This document shows, piece by piece, positions 1-5,707 of a DNA stretch of 18,841 nucleotides. Positions within the stretch are counted from its first letter, which is position 1; each line of letters starts with the position of its first letter. Position numbers and translations under genes: made by a program. The notes under the pieces are model-generated. The model saw only the letters and a program-made list of their open reading frames with translations. It ran no database searches and was not told where the DNA came from. The stretch comes from Chloroflexota bacterium (GTDB lineage Bacteria; Chloroflexota; Anaerolineae; Anaerolineales; UBA4823), in assembly GCA_023395675.1 (NCBI GenBank), contig JAEWYL010000149.1, positions 1 through 18,841 on the forward strand. The letters are read 5' to 3'.

Positions 1-220
1 GCGCCAGGCGCGTTTTACCCACACCCGGCGGCCCGGTGAGGCTCAACAGCCTCACCTCCGGTTGGGCCAGCATTTCACCCAGCGTGAAAAGTTCTGCTTG
101 CCTTCCGATTAACCGGTTCAGGGGAACAGGCAGCGTGCTGTCCGCCGGTAACCGGCTCGAATCCATGCCAGCCTCCGCTGCCTGCTCGAACCGCTCAGAC
201 GGTTGCTTTCTGGCCTTCAT
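1..220 (-). CDS. AfsR/LuxR-type NTPase regulator, N-terminal fragment (cut by window edge)
   Basis: Reading the minus strand from the ATG at 220-218 gives 73 open codons to the window edge. After about 30 polar residues comes the stretch PVPLNRLIGRQAEL (residues 31-44), then LLSLTGPPGVGKTRLA, in which GPPGVGKT (63-70) is a Walker A P-loop. The 'IGR-x-E-L … LLTLTGPGGVGKTRLA' arrangement is typical of the NTPase domain of large AfsR/SARP- or LuxR-like STAND regulators, which are abundant in Chloroflexota and actinobacteria. The rest, including any DNA-binding or TPR part, lies outside the window, so the exact class is open. It is divergent from the MBL-fold gene and has a good sigma-70 promoter very close to its ATG. 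No Shine-Dalgarno sequence is visible. Confidence 0.8.
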   Translation of the reverse strand, partial: MKARKQPSERFEQAAEAGMDSSRLPADSTLPVPLNRLIGRQAELFTLGEMLAQPEVRLLSLTGPPGVGKTRLA

Positions 221-227
221 TCTTAAA

Positions 228-257
228 ATTATATCGGGAGCACCCAAATTTTGTAAA
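228..257 (-). promoter_or_regulatory. Sigma-70-like promoter of the minus-strand NTPase gene, probably giving a leaderless mRNA
   Basis: On the minus strand, TTTACA (257-252) and a perfect TATAAT (233-228) are separated by 18 bp. Only 7 nt lie between the -10 box and the ATG at 220, so a transcript starting at the usual distance would begin at or next to the start codon. There is no SD sequence, which fits a leaderless message. The -35 box overlaps the T-run at the edge of repeat copy 1. Confidence 0.6.
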
Positions 258-328
258 AAAGGGGGTGATTGGCGCCTGGCGATGCCTGTGGCAGGCCGCC
301 GCGCACCAATCACCCCTTCACAAACTTT
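249..328. repeat. Structured palindromic repeat, copy 1
   Basis: Two outer arms, GGGGTGATTGG (about 262-272) and CCAATCACCCC (about 306-316), pair with each other. They enclose an inner hairpin, GCCTG-TGG-CAGGC (284-296). Flanking TTGTAAAAAA (251-260) and CACAAAC add partial outer pairing. A second copy of nearly the same length lies at 2255-2334 in the same orientation. Read on the minus strand, the stem is followed by CCCCC and a six-T run, like an intrinsic terminator, but here it sits upstream of the minus-strand promoter. It could be a MITE/REP-like element or a structured RNA. No target-site duplication or transposase is visible. Confidence 0.75.
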
Positions 329-353
329 CGTACACCCCAAGCTGCCTCTCTGC

Positions 354-381
354 TTGACTTCTGGATTATTCCGGGTATATT
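354..381 (+). promoter_or_regulatory. Sigma-70-like promoter of the MBL/VOC/peroxiredoxin genes
   Basis: TTGACT (354-359) and TATATT (376-381) are separated by 16 bp. This predicts a start near 388 and a 5' leader of about 68 nt before the ATG at 456. It lies just downstream of repeat copy 1 and is the only good plus-strand promoter in the divergent intergenic region. Confidence 0.55.
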
Positions 382-455
382 TCTAGATGTTGTCGTGTTT
401 TGCTTGCGCCAGACCGTCTGCGAACCGCGAACCTGTTTTGAGATAACCTGTAGAT

Positions 456-1079
456 ATGGGCAGCCGCGAACCCCTGGTCATCCTTACCACTCGCTCCACA
501 CACACCTATCTGATTGATACCGGTCAGGGAAAATTTATGGTGGATACCGGCTGGGCTGGGGGGCTGCCGGAATTCATGTACCAGCTCCGGCGTTATTCCA
601 TCAGCCCGGAAGAGATCCGCTACGTCATGATCACCCATCACCACCCGGATCATGCCGGCCTGACACAGGAGGTCAAGCAGGCCTGCGGGGCCCGGCTGGT
701 GATCCTGGAGCAGCAGATACCTTTTCTGGAGCGGCTGCACGCTTATTATCAGGGCCAGGAAGCTTACAGGCGGCTCCAGGTTGAAGCAGGCGACCTGGTC
801 CTGAGCGGTGATAACCGGGATGCCTTGAAGCGCACCGGCCTCCGGGGCCAGATCATCGCGACCCCATCACACAGCGACGACAGCGTGTCCCTGGTACTGG
901 ACAGCGGCTCTGCCTTTGTCGGAGATTTGCAGCTGCCCGAACTCAACCAGGGTGAGACTTTCCAGGCTGCCTGCCGCAGCTGGCAGCAGCTTTTGGACCT
1001 GAATGTGCAGACCGTATATCCTGCCCATACGAACCCGTTCTCTATAGAGACCGTAAGAGCTGCTCTGAAGACCTGCTGA
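456..1079 (+). CDS. Metallo-beta-lactamase-fold hydrolase
   Basis: The 207-aa protein has the MBL metal signature THHHPDHAG (residues 60-68, giving H-x-H-x-D-H at 61-66). A later ATPSHSDDS segment carries the next metal His, then AFVGD (metal-bridging Asp) and YPAHT near the C-terminus (last His). All residues needed for a dinuclear metal site appear present. The family includes glyoxalase II-like thioesterases, lactonases and other hydrolases; the sequence alone does not give the substrate. There is no signal peptide, so it is cytoplasmic. The SD is weak. It heads a three-gene set with a VOC protein and a peroxiredoxin, which suggests a detoxification or stress role, but that is inference. 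Confidence 0.85.
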   Translation: MGSREPLVILTTRSTHTYLIDTGQGKFMVDTGWAGGLPEFMYQLRRYSISPEEIRYVMITHHHPDHAGLTQEVKQACGARLVILEQQIPFLERLHAYYQGQEAYRRLQVEAGDLVLSGDNRDALKRTGLRGQIIATPSHSDDSVSLVLDSGSAFVGDLQLPELNQGETFQAACRSWQQLLDLNVQTVYPAHTNPFSIETVRAALKTC

Positions 1080-1117
1080 CTCTCGCAGAGCAGCCTTGCG
1101 AATTGAAATCAGCAGAT

Positions 1118-1123
1118 AGGAGG
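1118..1123 (+). promoter_or_regulatory. Strong Shine-Dalgarno for the VOC gene
   Basis: A perfect AGGAGG sits four bases upstream of the ATG at 1128 and fixes the start. It contrasts with the weak SD of the upstream MBL gene, so the VOC protein may be made at a higher level from the same mRNA. Confidence 0.7.
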
Positions 1124-1127
1124 CCCG

Positions 1128-1529
1128 ATGAATTCTGTCCTACCGAAACCCAGCGGTTATTCCAGCGTCTCTCCTTATTTGATGGTGAAAGACGCCCTTA
1201 AAGTGATTGATTTCCTGAAAAAAGTTTTCGGCGCCGAGGATCTGCGCCAGCACCGCAGGCCGGACGGCTCGATGATACATGCTGAAGTGCGCATTGACGA
1301 CACGGTCGTTATGCTTGCGGAAAGCACGGATGATTTTCCCGCCTTCCCGGCGTGGATGCACGTTTATGTCCCTGACGTAGATGCCACCTACCGCCGCGCG
1401 CTGGAGTCCGGCGGCGAACCGGTCCAGGAGCCGCAGCTTCAGGAAGGAGACACCGACCGTAGAGGCGGCGTAAAGGACCCATCCGGGAATATCTGGTGGG
1501 TGGCCACTCAGGTCAAAAATGAAGCCTGA
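1128..1529 (+). CDS. VOC-superfamily (glyoxalase/PhnB-like) protein
   Basis: The 133-aa protein opens with SVSPYLMVKDALKVIDFLKKVFGAE, the beta-alpha start of a vicinal-oxygen-chelate unit. It continues with RPDGSMIHAEVRIDDTVVMLAE, containing the His-Ala-Glu typical of PhnB/YdfO-like members, and ends with a DPSGNIWWVATQ strand. The size fits a two-unit VOC fold. PhnB-like VOC proteins are poorly characterised; some VOC relatives act as glyoxalases, antibiotic-resistance proteins or dioxygenases. It lies 48 bp after the MBL gene and 18 bp before the peroxiredoxin, so the three are probably co-transcribed. An MBL protein next to a VOC protein recalls a glyoxalase II/I pair, but neither sequence is specific enough to claim that. 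Confidence 0.85.
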   Translation: MNSVLPKPSGYSSVSPYLMVKDALKVIDFLKKVFGAEDLRQHRRPDGSMIHAEVRIDDTVVMLAESTDDFPAFPAWMHVYVPDVDATYRRALESGGEPVQEPQLQEGDTDRRGGVKDPSGNIWWVATQVKNEA

Positions 1530-1547
1530 GCGGAAGATGGGCAGACC

Positions 1548-2123
1548 ATGAACGCTCACGAGCCAGAATATCAGGATGGCCGTCCTGTCCCTGTAGATGA
1601 TGGCGCGGCCGCCCACCTGGAAGGGCTGCCGCTTCCCGCCCTCTCCCTCCTCACAACGGCAGGGGAGTGGGTGAATCTGGCAGGCCTGGACGGGCGTTGG
1701 GTAATTTACGTTTACCCGATGACCGGGAGGCCGGGCGAACCCCTGCCGGAGGACTGGGATCTGATCCCGGGGGCGCGCGGCTGCACCCCGCAGTCCTGCG
1801 CTTTCCGCGACCACTACGCCGAACTGCAGGCGCTGGATGCGGGCCTCTTCGGATTGAGCGCGCAGACTTCTGAAGATCAGCAGGAGGCGCGCCAGCGGCT
1901 GCATCTTCCGTACCCTCTCCTGAGCGACAACCGGCTGCAATTGAAGCAGGCGCTTGGACTGCCCACCTTCACGGCCGGGGGCAGAGAGCTGTACCGCAGG
2001 CTGACCCTGATCGCCGCTGAGGGGCGCATCGTGAAGGTCTTCTATCCGGTCTTCCCGCCCGAACGCAATGCGGAGGAGGTCGCCGCCTGGCTGCGCGCGC
2101 ATCCACGCGGCCCTTCAGGCTAG
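1548..2123 (+). CDS. Peroxiredoxin (AhpC/TSA redoxin family, variant active site)
   Basis: The 191-aa protein has a thioredoxin-like core. The active-site region reads YPMTGRPGEPLPEDWD followed by GARGCTPQSCAFRD (Cys79 and Cys84). GCTxxxCxFRD is the PrxQ/BCP-like pattern with a peroxidatic Cys and a resolving Cys five residues later. The classical PxxxTxxC is altered: a roughly 15-residue insertion separates the YP motif from the Cys, and Ala76 stands where Thr would be three residues before Cys79. From memory, this is a recurring sub-family annotated 'redoxin domain protein'. There is no signal peptide, so it is cytoplasmic. It is the last gene before a strong terminator. Confidence 0.85.
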   Translation: MNAHEPEYQDGRPVPVDDGAAAHLEGLPLPALSLLTTAGEWVNLAGLDGRWVIYVYPMTGRPGEPLPEDWDLIPGARGCTPQSCAFRDHYAELQALDAGLFGLSAQTSEDQQEARQRLHLPYPLLSDNRLQLKQALGLPTFTAGGRELYRRLTLIAAEGRIVKVFYPVFPPERNAEEVAAWLRAHPRGPSG

Positions 2124-2146
2124 CTGGTTTGCATCTTGAGAGGCGA

Positions 2147-2191
2147 CGCAAATGGCGGCGGACTGCTGTAGTCCGCCGCCATTTGCGTTTT
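2147..2191 (+). terminator. Rho-independent terminator after the peroxiredoxin gene
   Basis: A perfect 18-bp stem has left arm CGCAAATGGCGGCGGACT (2147-2164), loop GCTGT and a complementary right arm at 2170-2187, followed by TTTT (2188-2191). It lies 24 bp after the stop of the peroxiredoxin gene and closes that transcription unit, separating it from the IclR locus. The T-run is short but the stem is very stable. Confidence 0.85.
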
Positions 2192-2254
2192 CTTCGCCAG
2201 GATGAGCAAGGGTGCTCAAGGGTATCCCCATCAGGGAAGGGGAGCGCTCAAAAG

Positions 2255-2334
2255 TTGTAAAAAAAGGGGGTGATTTGGGCGGTGCTAAGCCTGTGTCAGG
2301 CCGCCGTGCCCAAATCACCCTTTCATAAACTATT
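2255..2334. repeat. Structured palindromic repeat, copy 2
   Basis: This is the same element as at 249-328 and in the same orientation. TTGTAAAAAAAGGGGGTGAT (2255-2274) begins the left arm, the inner hairpin is GCCTG-TGT-CAGGC (2289-2301), and the right arm is GCCCAAATCACCC (2308-2320). Arms GGGTGATTTGGGC and GCCCAAATCACCC pair perfectly. Where copy 1 has a G-C pair next to GATT, this copy has T-A, a compensatory change, so the structure seems to be maintained. Together the copies bracket the MBL/VOC/peroxiredoxin genes. On the minus strand the stem is followed by a seven-T run, yet no minus-strand gene ends here. Confidence 0.75.
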
Positions 2335-2359
2335 CTCGCTCCCCAGGGAAGAAAATTTC

Positions 2360-2388
2360 TTGACAAATGAAAGAACCATAGGTAAACT
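2360..2388 (+). promoter_or_regulatory. Promoter of the IclR regulator gene
   Basis: A consensus TTGACA (2360-2365) is followed after 17 bp by TAAACT (2383-2388). Transcription would start near 2395, giving a leader of about 28 nt with no clear SD. The imperfect palindrome AACGTATACCGTT (2405-2417) and a GTTCGAT element (2415-2421) lie between this promoter and the ATG. They are candidate sites for autoregulation. Confidence 0.6.
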
Positions 2389-2404
2389 GGGATAGTACGC
2401 CAAT

Positions 2405-2417
2405 AACGTATACCGTT
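2405..2417. promoter_or_regulatory. Candidate autoregulatory operator upstream of the IclR gene
   Basis: AACGTATACCGTT is an imperfect inverted repeat (AACG…CGTT) centred just downstream of the predicted transcription start. IclR-family proteins commonly repress their own genes by binding short palindromes near the promoter. Its assignment as the operator rests on position and symmetry only. Confidence 0.25.
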
Positions 2418-2422
2418 CGATA

Positions 2423-3247
2423 ATGTCGATCAACTGGATATTTATGTCCTCAGAAGACAATGGAACTGGTCCCGCCCGGACTCAGAATCTGAGAGTGATC
2501 AGCTCGGTCCAGCGGGCCATCGACATCCTCAATCTATACGACAGCCGCCGGGTTGAGCTGGGCAACGCCGAGATCGCGCGCGCAATGGGCCTGCCGAAGA
2601 GCACCGTAGCCGGCCTGGTCCATACCCTCGAATTAAACGGGCTGCTGGAACAAAATCCAGCCAATCGAAAATACCGCCTGGGATTTAAATTAGTTGAATA
2701 CGGCAGCACCCTTCTGGAGCAGATTGACCTGCGCCAGGAGGCCAGGCCGTATTTGAAGGCCCTGCTTGACTGGTGCAATGAGAGCGTAAATCTGGCCGTC
2801 TGGGATGGAGACAGCGTGGTTTACGTGGAGCGTATGTTCGGCACCAACCTGTTGGGGATGCGTTCGGAGCTAGGAAAACGAGAGCCAGTGCACAGCACCG
2901 CGCTTGGGAAAGCGATCCTCTCGTGCCTGACCGAAAGCGAACAGCGAAATTTCCTCAGCGGCATCGAGCTTTTTCCCAAAACACCCCGTACTCTAACCGA
3001 CCCGGAGATGCTGATCGAAGACATCCGGAAGGCAGGAGAGCGGGGTTTTGCTTTGGATGACGAGGAGAACGAAGTTGGAGGGCGCTGTGTCGCCGCCGCT
3101 ATTCAAGACAGCCTGGGCAGGCCGCGCGGGGCGGTCAGTATCTCCGTCCCTGTGCAGCGTTTACCTGTGGAAAAACTGCCCGATTTCGGCGCAAAGGTCG
3201 AAGAGGTGGCAAGCGCCCTGTCGCGGCGTCTCGGTTATCGCGCCTGA
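2423..3247 (+). CDS. IclR-family transcriptional regulator
   Basis: The 274-aa protein has an N-terminal winged helix-turn-helix (about residues 22-95; SSVQRAIDILNLY…LGNAEIARAMGLPKSTVAGLVHTLELNGLL). The C-terminal IclR effector domain follows (about 105-270), with the family hallmarks EPVHSTALGKAILSCL and DDEENEVGGRCVAAAI. These proteins bind small organic or sugar acids and control adjacent catabolic genes; KdgR, which controls KDG metabolism, belongs to this family. The KDG kinase and aldolase downstream make a KdgR-like role plausible. The start at 2423 lacks an SD; an internal Met at 2444 is an alternative that would remove seven residues without touching the domains. It is probably the local regulator of the transporter and catabolic genes. 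Confidence 0.92.
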   Translation: MSINWIFMSSEDNGTGPARTQNLRVISSVQRAIDILNLYDSRRVELGNAEIARAMGLPKSTVAGLVHTLELNGLLEQNPANRKYRLGFKLVEYGSTLLEQIDLRQEARPYLKALLDWCNESVNLAVWDGDSVVYVERMFGTNLLGMRSELGKREPVHSTALGKAILSCLTESEQRNFLSGIELFPKTPRTLTDPEMLIEDIRKAGERGFALDDEENEVGGRCVAAAIQDSLGRPRGAVSISVPVQRLPVEKLPDFGAKVEEVASALSRRLGYRA

Positions 3248-3333
3248 CTGCAGCACGGCAGGTAGCGGGAGCGACCCTACATAAGGCCCTCTTTTACACC
3301 CGGGCCGCAGGGTTGAGCAGGTTGGTCTTTGTT

Positions 3334-3343
3334 GTTTCGAAAC
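3334..3343. promoter_or_regulatory. Palindrome GTTTCGAAAC, candidate IclR operator
   Basis: A perfect 10-bp palindrome lies in the leader between the IclR gene and the transporter operon. GAAAC/GTTTC half-sites resemble those recognised by some IclR-family proteins, including KdgR-type regulators. No second exact copy was noticed in the window, so the assignment is tentative. Confidence 0.3.
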
Positions 3344-3383
3344 GAGCTTCTCGCAAAATACGGAGGGGAGGTTTTCTGAGTGA

Positions 3384-3476
3384 ATGTGGAACCTAGCCTC
3401 ACAAGCATTTAGAAAACAAAACTCAGCGACCGAGCGAGGGGAACCCCAAAGGAGGTGCCAGGAAAAAAATAAATAG
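3384..3476 (+). other. Possible 30-codon upstream ORF in the leader
   Basis: ATG at 3384 opens a 30-residue frame (starting MWNLASQAFRKQ) ending at TAG 3474-3476. A purine-rich GGAGGGGAGG lies at 3362-3371, 12 nt upstream. A GTG at 3380 with better spacing to the same SD would instead give the 10-residue peptide (M)NVEPSLTSI. Neither resembles a known peptide. Either could be a translated leader affecting the downstream operon, or chance. Confidence 0.15.
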
Positions 3477-3535
3477 TTCCGCCGTCCGACATCCGCCACG
3501 ATGGTTCAACTGATCGGGATGATTTAGGAGGAAAA

Positions 3536-4900
3536 ATGAAGAAACCGCTTGAGATCTTGATCGCTCTGGTGATCCTGGCCAGCCTGCTCCTTTCGGCCTG
3601 TACGGCGACCACCCCGGCTGCCCCCACCCAGGCGCCGGCTCAAACAACGACCGAGGCAGGGGAGAGCCCAGAAGAGCCCCCCCAGGTAAGCGGCGAACCG
3701 ATCCGCATCGGATCTTCGCTTCCCTTGACGGGATCTTTCTCGATCCCGGGTGAGAAGCACCAGGACGGATACCAGCTCTGTGTGGACCTGATTAACGAGA
3801 AAGGGGGCCTGCTGGACCGGCCTGTGGAACTGGTGGTGAGCGATAACCAATCCGATGCTGAAGCAGCCATCGCTCAGTTTGAACGCTTCATTAACGTTGA
3901 CCGGGTGGATTTGATTTTCGGATCATTCTCCAGCCTGATCACCTTCCCCGCCACTTCGATTACCGAACAGGCCCAATTTATCCATCCGATCCCGTCCGCT
4001 GCGGCGCTGCGCATCTATGCCCGCGGCTATGACTACCTGTTCTATTTCCAGCCTAATGTAGCTGAATATATCGGCGATACCCCCATGGCGATGCTGCGCG
4101 ACCTGGTGGGAAATGAAAACCTGCCAAAGACTGCAGCCCTGGTGCACGCCGATGACTTCTTCGCCAATGCCATTGTCGCCGGGCTCACCGGGGGCGAGGT
4201 GGAGGTCGAGGGGATGGACGAGCCGGTCAGCCTGGCCCCGGGCGGGCTGGAAGAGGCCGGCGTCGAGGTCGTCTATACCGAACAGTGGCCCGAGCAGGGT
4301 TTCTCTGACTGGATTACCCTTGCTAACTCGATCAAGGCCAGCAACGCCGAGATGCTGTTCGCCGGGGTAACCTCCCCCGACGAGGGCATCCAGCTCATCC
4401 GCGCCCTGCAGACTGTGGATTACCAGCCGCAGTATATGTTCATGAGCCAGGGCGCCCAGCGCGAGTTCCAGGAGCAGTTGGGTGAGGCTGCCGAAGGCGT
4501 CACCGTGCATGCTTCCTGGCATCCGCTTGCAAACTTCACCGGCGTGCTCGGCGGAGAAGAATTTACCAACCAGGATTTCCTGGATGAATTCGAAGCCTCA
4601 TACGGTCGCGCTCCGGATGAGGACGAGGCCATCCCGTTCGCCCTGTGCCAGGGGATGGAGCAGGCGGTCCGGGCTACCGGCACTACCGATAACACCGTGC
4701 TGCGCGATTGGCTCGCCTCACGTACCGCGGATGAGCCGGTACGCACCATCCTGGGCGATTTCTACTGGGATGAGCGCGGCCTGCCGGTTGAGAAGCCCTT
4801 CATCATGGTCCAGTGGCAGGAAGGCGACCTGTCGTTTGTCTATCCACGTGATGCTTTCCCCGGTGTGAAGGACCTGGTCTTCCCGAAACCCGAGTGGTAG
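3536..4900 (+). CDS. ABC transporter substrate-binding lipoprotein (Leu/Ile/Val type, peripla_BP_6 family)
   Basis: The 454-aa protein starts with a lipoprotein signal peptide whose lipobox LSAC puts the lipidated residue at Cys22. A low-complexity Thr/Ala/Pro/Gln-rich linker (about 23-55) follows. The type I periplasmic-binding fold then begins with IRIGSSLPLTGSFSIPGEKHQDGYQLCVDLINEKGGLL, the standard LivJ-like opening. The protein would sit outside the membrane and hand ligand to the LivH/LivM permeases encoded downstream. Relatives bind amino acids, amides, urea or aromatic acids; the genes around it here point instead to an organic acid or uronate conjugate, which is inference. The start is fixed by AGGAGG at 3526-3531. 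A stable hairpin follows the stop. Confidence 0.92.
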   Translation: MKKPLEILIALVILASLLLSACTATTPAAPTQAPAQTTTEAGESPEEPPQVSGEPIRIGSSLPLTGSFSIPGEKHQDGYQLCVDLINEKGGLLDRPVELVVSDNQSDAEAAIAQFERFINVDRVDLIFGSFSSLITFPATSITEQAQFIHPIPSAAALRIYARGYDYLFYFQPNVAEYIGDTPMAMLRDLVGNENLPKTAALVHADDFFANAIVAGLTGGEVEVEGMDEPVSLAPGGLEEAGVEVVYTEQWPEQGFSDWITLANSIKASNAEMLFAGVTSPDEGIQLIRALQTVDYQPQYMFMSQGAQREFQEQLGEAAEGVTVHASWHPLANFTGVLGGEEFTNQDFLDEFEASYGRAPDEDEAIPFALCQGMEQAVRATGTTDNTVLRDWLASRTADEPVRTILGDFYWDERGLPVEKPFIMVQWQEGDLSFVYPRDAFPGVKDLVFPKPEW

Positions 4901-4910
4901 GCTGATTCCC

Positions 4911-4949
4911 AAATTGGGGACAGGCCCGTCCGGCGCCTGTCCCCAATTT
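4911..4949. repeat. Intercistronic palindromic hairpin between SBP and ATPase genes
   Basis: Fifteen-base arms AAATTGGGGACAGGC (4911-4925) and GCCTGTCCCCAATTT (4935-4949) pair perfectly around a 9-nt loop. There is no T-run, so it is unlikely to be a full terminator. Placed 10 nt after the SBP stop and 23 nt before the LivG-like ATG, it could protect the upstream mRNA from 3' exonucleases and give more binding protein than ATPase. The GGGGACAG/CTGTCCCC arms also resemble REP-like palindromes found dispersed in many genomes. Confidence 0.8.
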
Positions 4950-4972
4950 CCCAGTGGAACTAGAAAACCATT

Positions 4973-5707
4973 ATGCCATTTTTAGAAGTCCAACATCTGG
5001 GTAAAAGTTTTGGGGGGATCAAAGCAGTCGACGACTGCTCTTTTGCGGTCGAGCAGGGCAGCATCACCTCGCTGATCGGCCCAAATGGAGCCGGGAAGAC
5101 AACCGCCTTCAACCTGATCAGCGGCGTCCTGCGGCCTGATTCGGGCAAGGTCGTCTTTAACGGCAGCGAGATCACCCGCCTGAGACCCAGCCGGATCAGC
5201 CGCCTTGGGATCAGCCGCACTTTCCAGATCACGCGAGACCTCTCCGAGATGACGGTGCTGGAAAACGTGGTGGTGCAGTCGCCGGTGCGCGGCTTTCGGG
5301 ACCTGTTCCGTGACGCCGTGGCGCACCACGAACGCGAACAGGCGCTCGCGCTGCTGGACTTTATGGGCATCGCCCGGCTGGCAGAGCTGAAGGCAAAAAA
5401 CCTCTCCTACGGTCAGAAAAAGCTCATGGAACTGGCGGCGGTCATGATGTCCGAGCCCAAACTCATCCTGCTGGACGAGCCTGCAGGCGGCGTGAACCCC
5501 ACCCTGCTGGAGACGATTATTGACCGCATATTCGCACTGAATAAACAGGGCATTACCTTCTTGATCGTCGAGCACAATATGGATATGGTGATGAAAGTCT
5601 GCAACCCGGTCATCGTCATGGCTTACGGTAAGGTGCTGGCCGCCGGTTCGCCGGATGAAATCCAGCAAAACGGCGAAGTGCTCGAAGCATATCTGGGGGT
5701 GGGCTGA
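4973..5707 (+). CDS. livG: ABC transporter ATP-binding protein, LivG type
   Basis: The 244-aa ATPase has Walker A GPNGAGKT (36-43), a signature loop LSYGQKKLMELAAVMM, Walker B LILLDEPAGGVNP and a switch His in VEHNMDMVM. ISRTFQITRDLSEMTVLENVVV is the characteristic LivG 'RTFQ' segment. It would energise uptake on the cytoplasmic face with the LivF-like partner. The SD is weak. Its stop overlaps the next start by one base (TGATG at 5705-5709), so the two ATPases are translationally coupled, which supports equal amounts of each. Confidence 0.93.
   Translation: MPFLEVQHLGKSFGGIKAVDDCSFAVEQGSITSLIGPNGAGKTTAFNLISGVLRPDSGKVVFNGSEITRLRPSRISRLGISRTFQITRDLSEMTVLENVVVQSPVRGFRDLFRDAVAHHEREQALALLDFMGIARLAELKAKNLSYGQKKLMELAAVMMSEPKLILLDEPAGGVNPTLLETIIDRIFALNKQGITFLIVEHNMDMVMKVCNPVIVMAYGKVLAAGSPDEIQQNGEVLEAYLGVG

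Larger units (their letters stand above)
3248..3535 (+). promoter_or_regulatory. Long structured leader/intergenic region before the transporter genes
   Basis: This 288-bp region contains: a small hairpin-like sequence at 3262-3280 followed by CTCTTTT; the palindrome at 3334-3343; a CGAG-CTT-CTCG hairpin (3343-3353); AGGTT/AACCT arms (3369-3373 and 3390-3394); GTTTTCT/AGAAAAC arms (3371-3377 and 3411-3417); an orphan AGGAGG at about 3450-3455; and the real SD AGGAGG (3526-3531), four bases before the ATG of the SBP gene. I find no convincing -35/-10 pair, so the promoter is either activator-dependent or transcription reads through from the IclR gene. A short reading frame inside it is listed separately. 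Confidence 0.45.

Noticed and set aside
36..517. Two plus-strand open frames over the NTPase fragment, repeat copy 1 and the divergent promoters
   Set aside because: They cross the palindromic repeat and oppose the P-loop gene; no homology-like motif or SD.
1140..2102. Minus-strand open frame (320 codons) opposite the VOC and peroxiredoxin genes
   Set aside because: It spans two real genes and their gap, with no recognisable domain.
2255..2334. Repeat copy 2 as a terminator for minus-strand transcription
   Set aside because: The stem is followed by a T-run on the minus strand, but no minus-strand gene ends there, so it is kept as a repeat rather than called a terminator.
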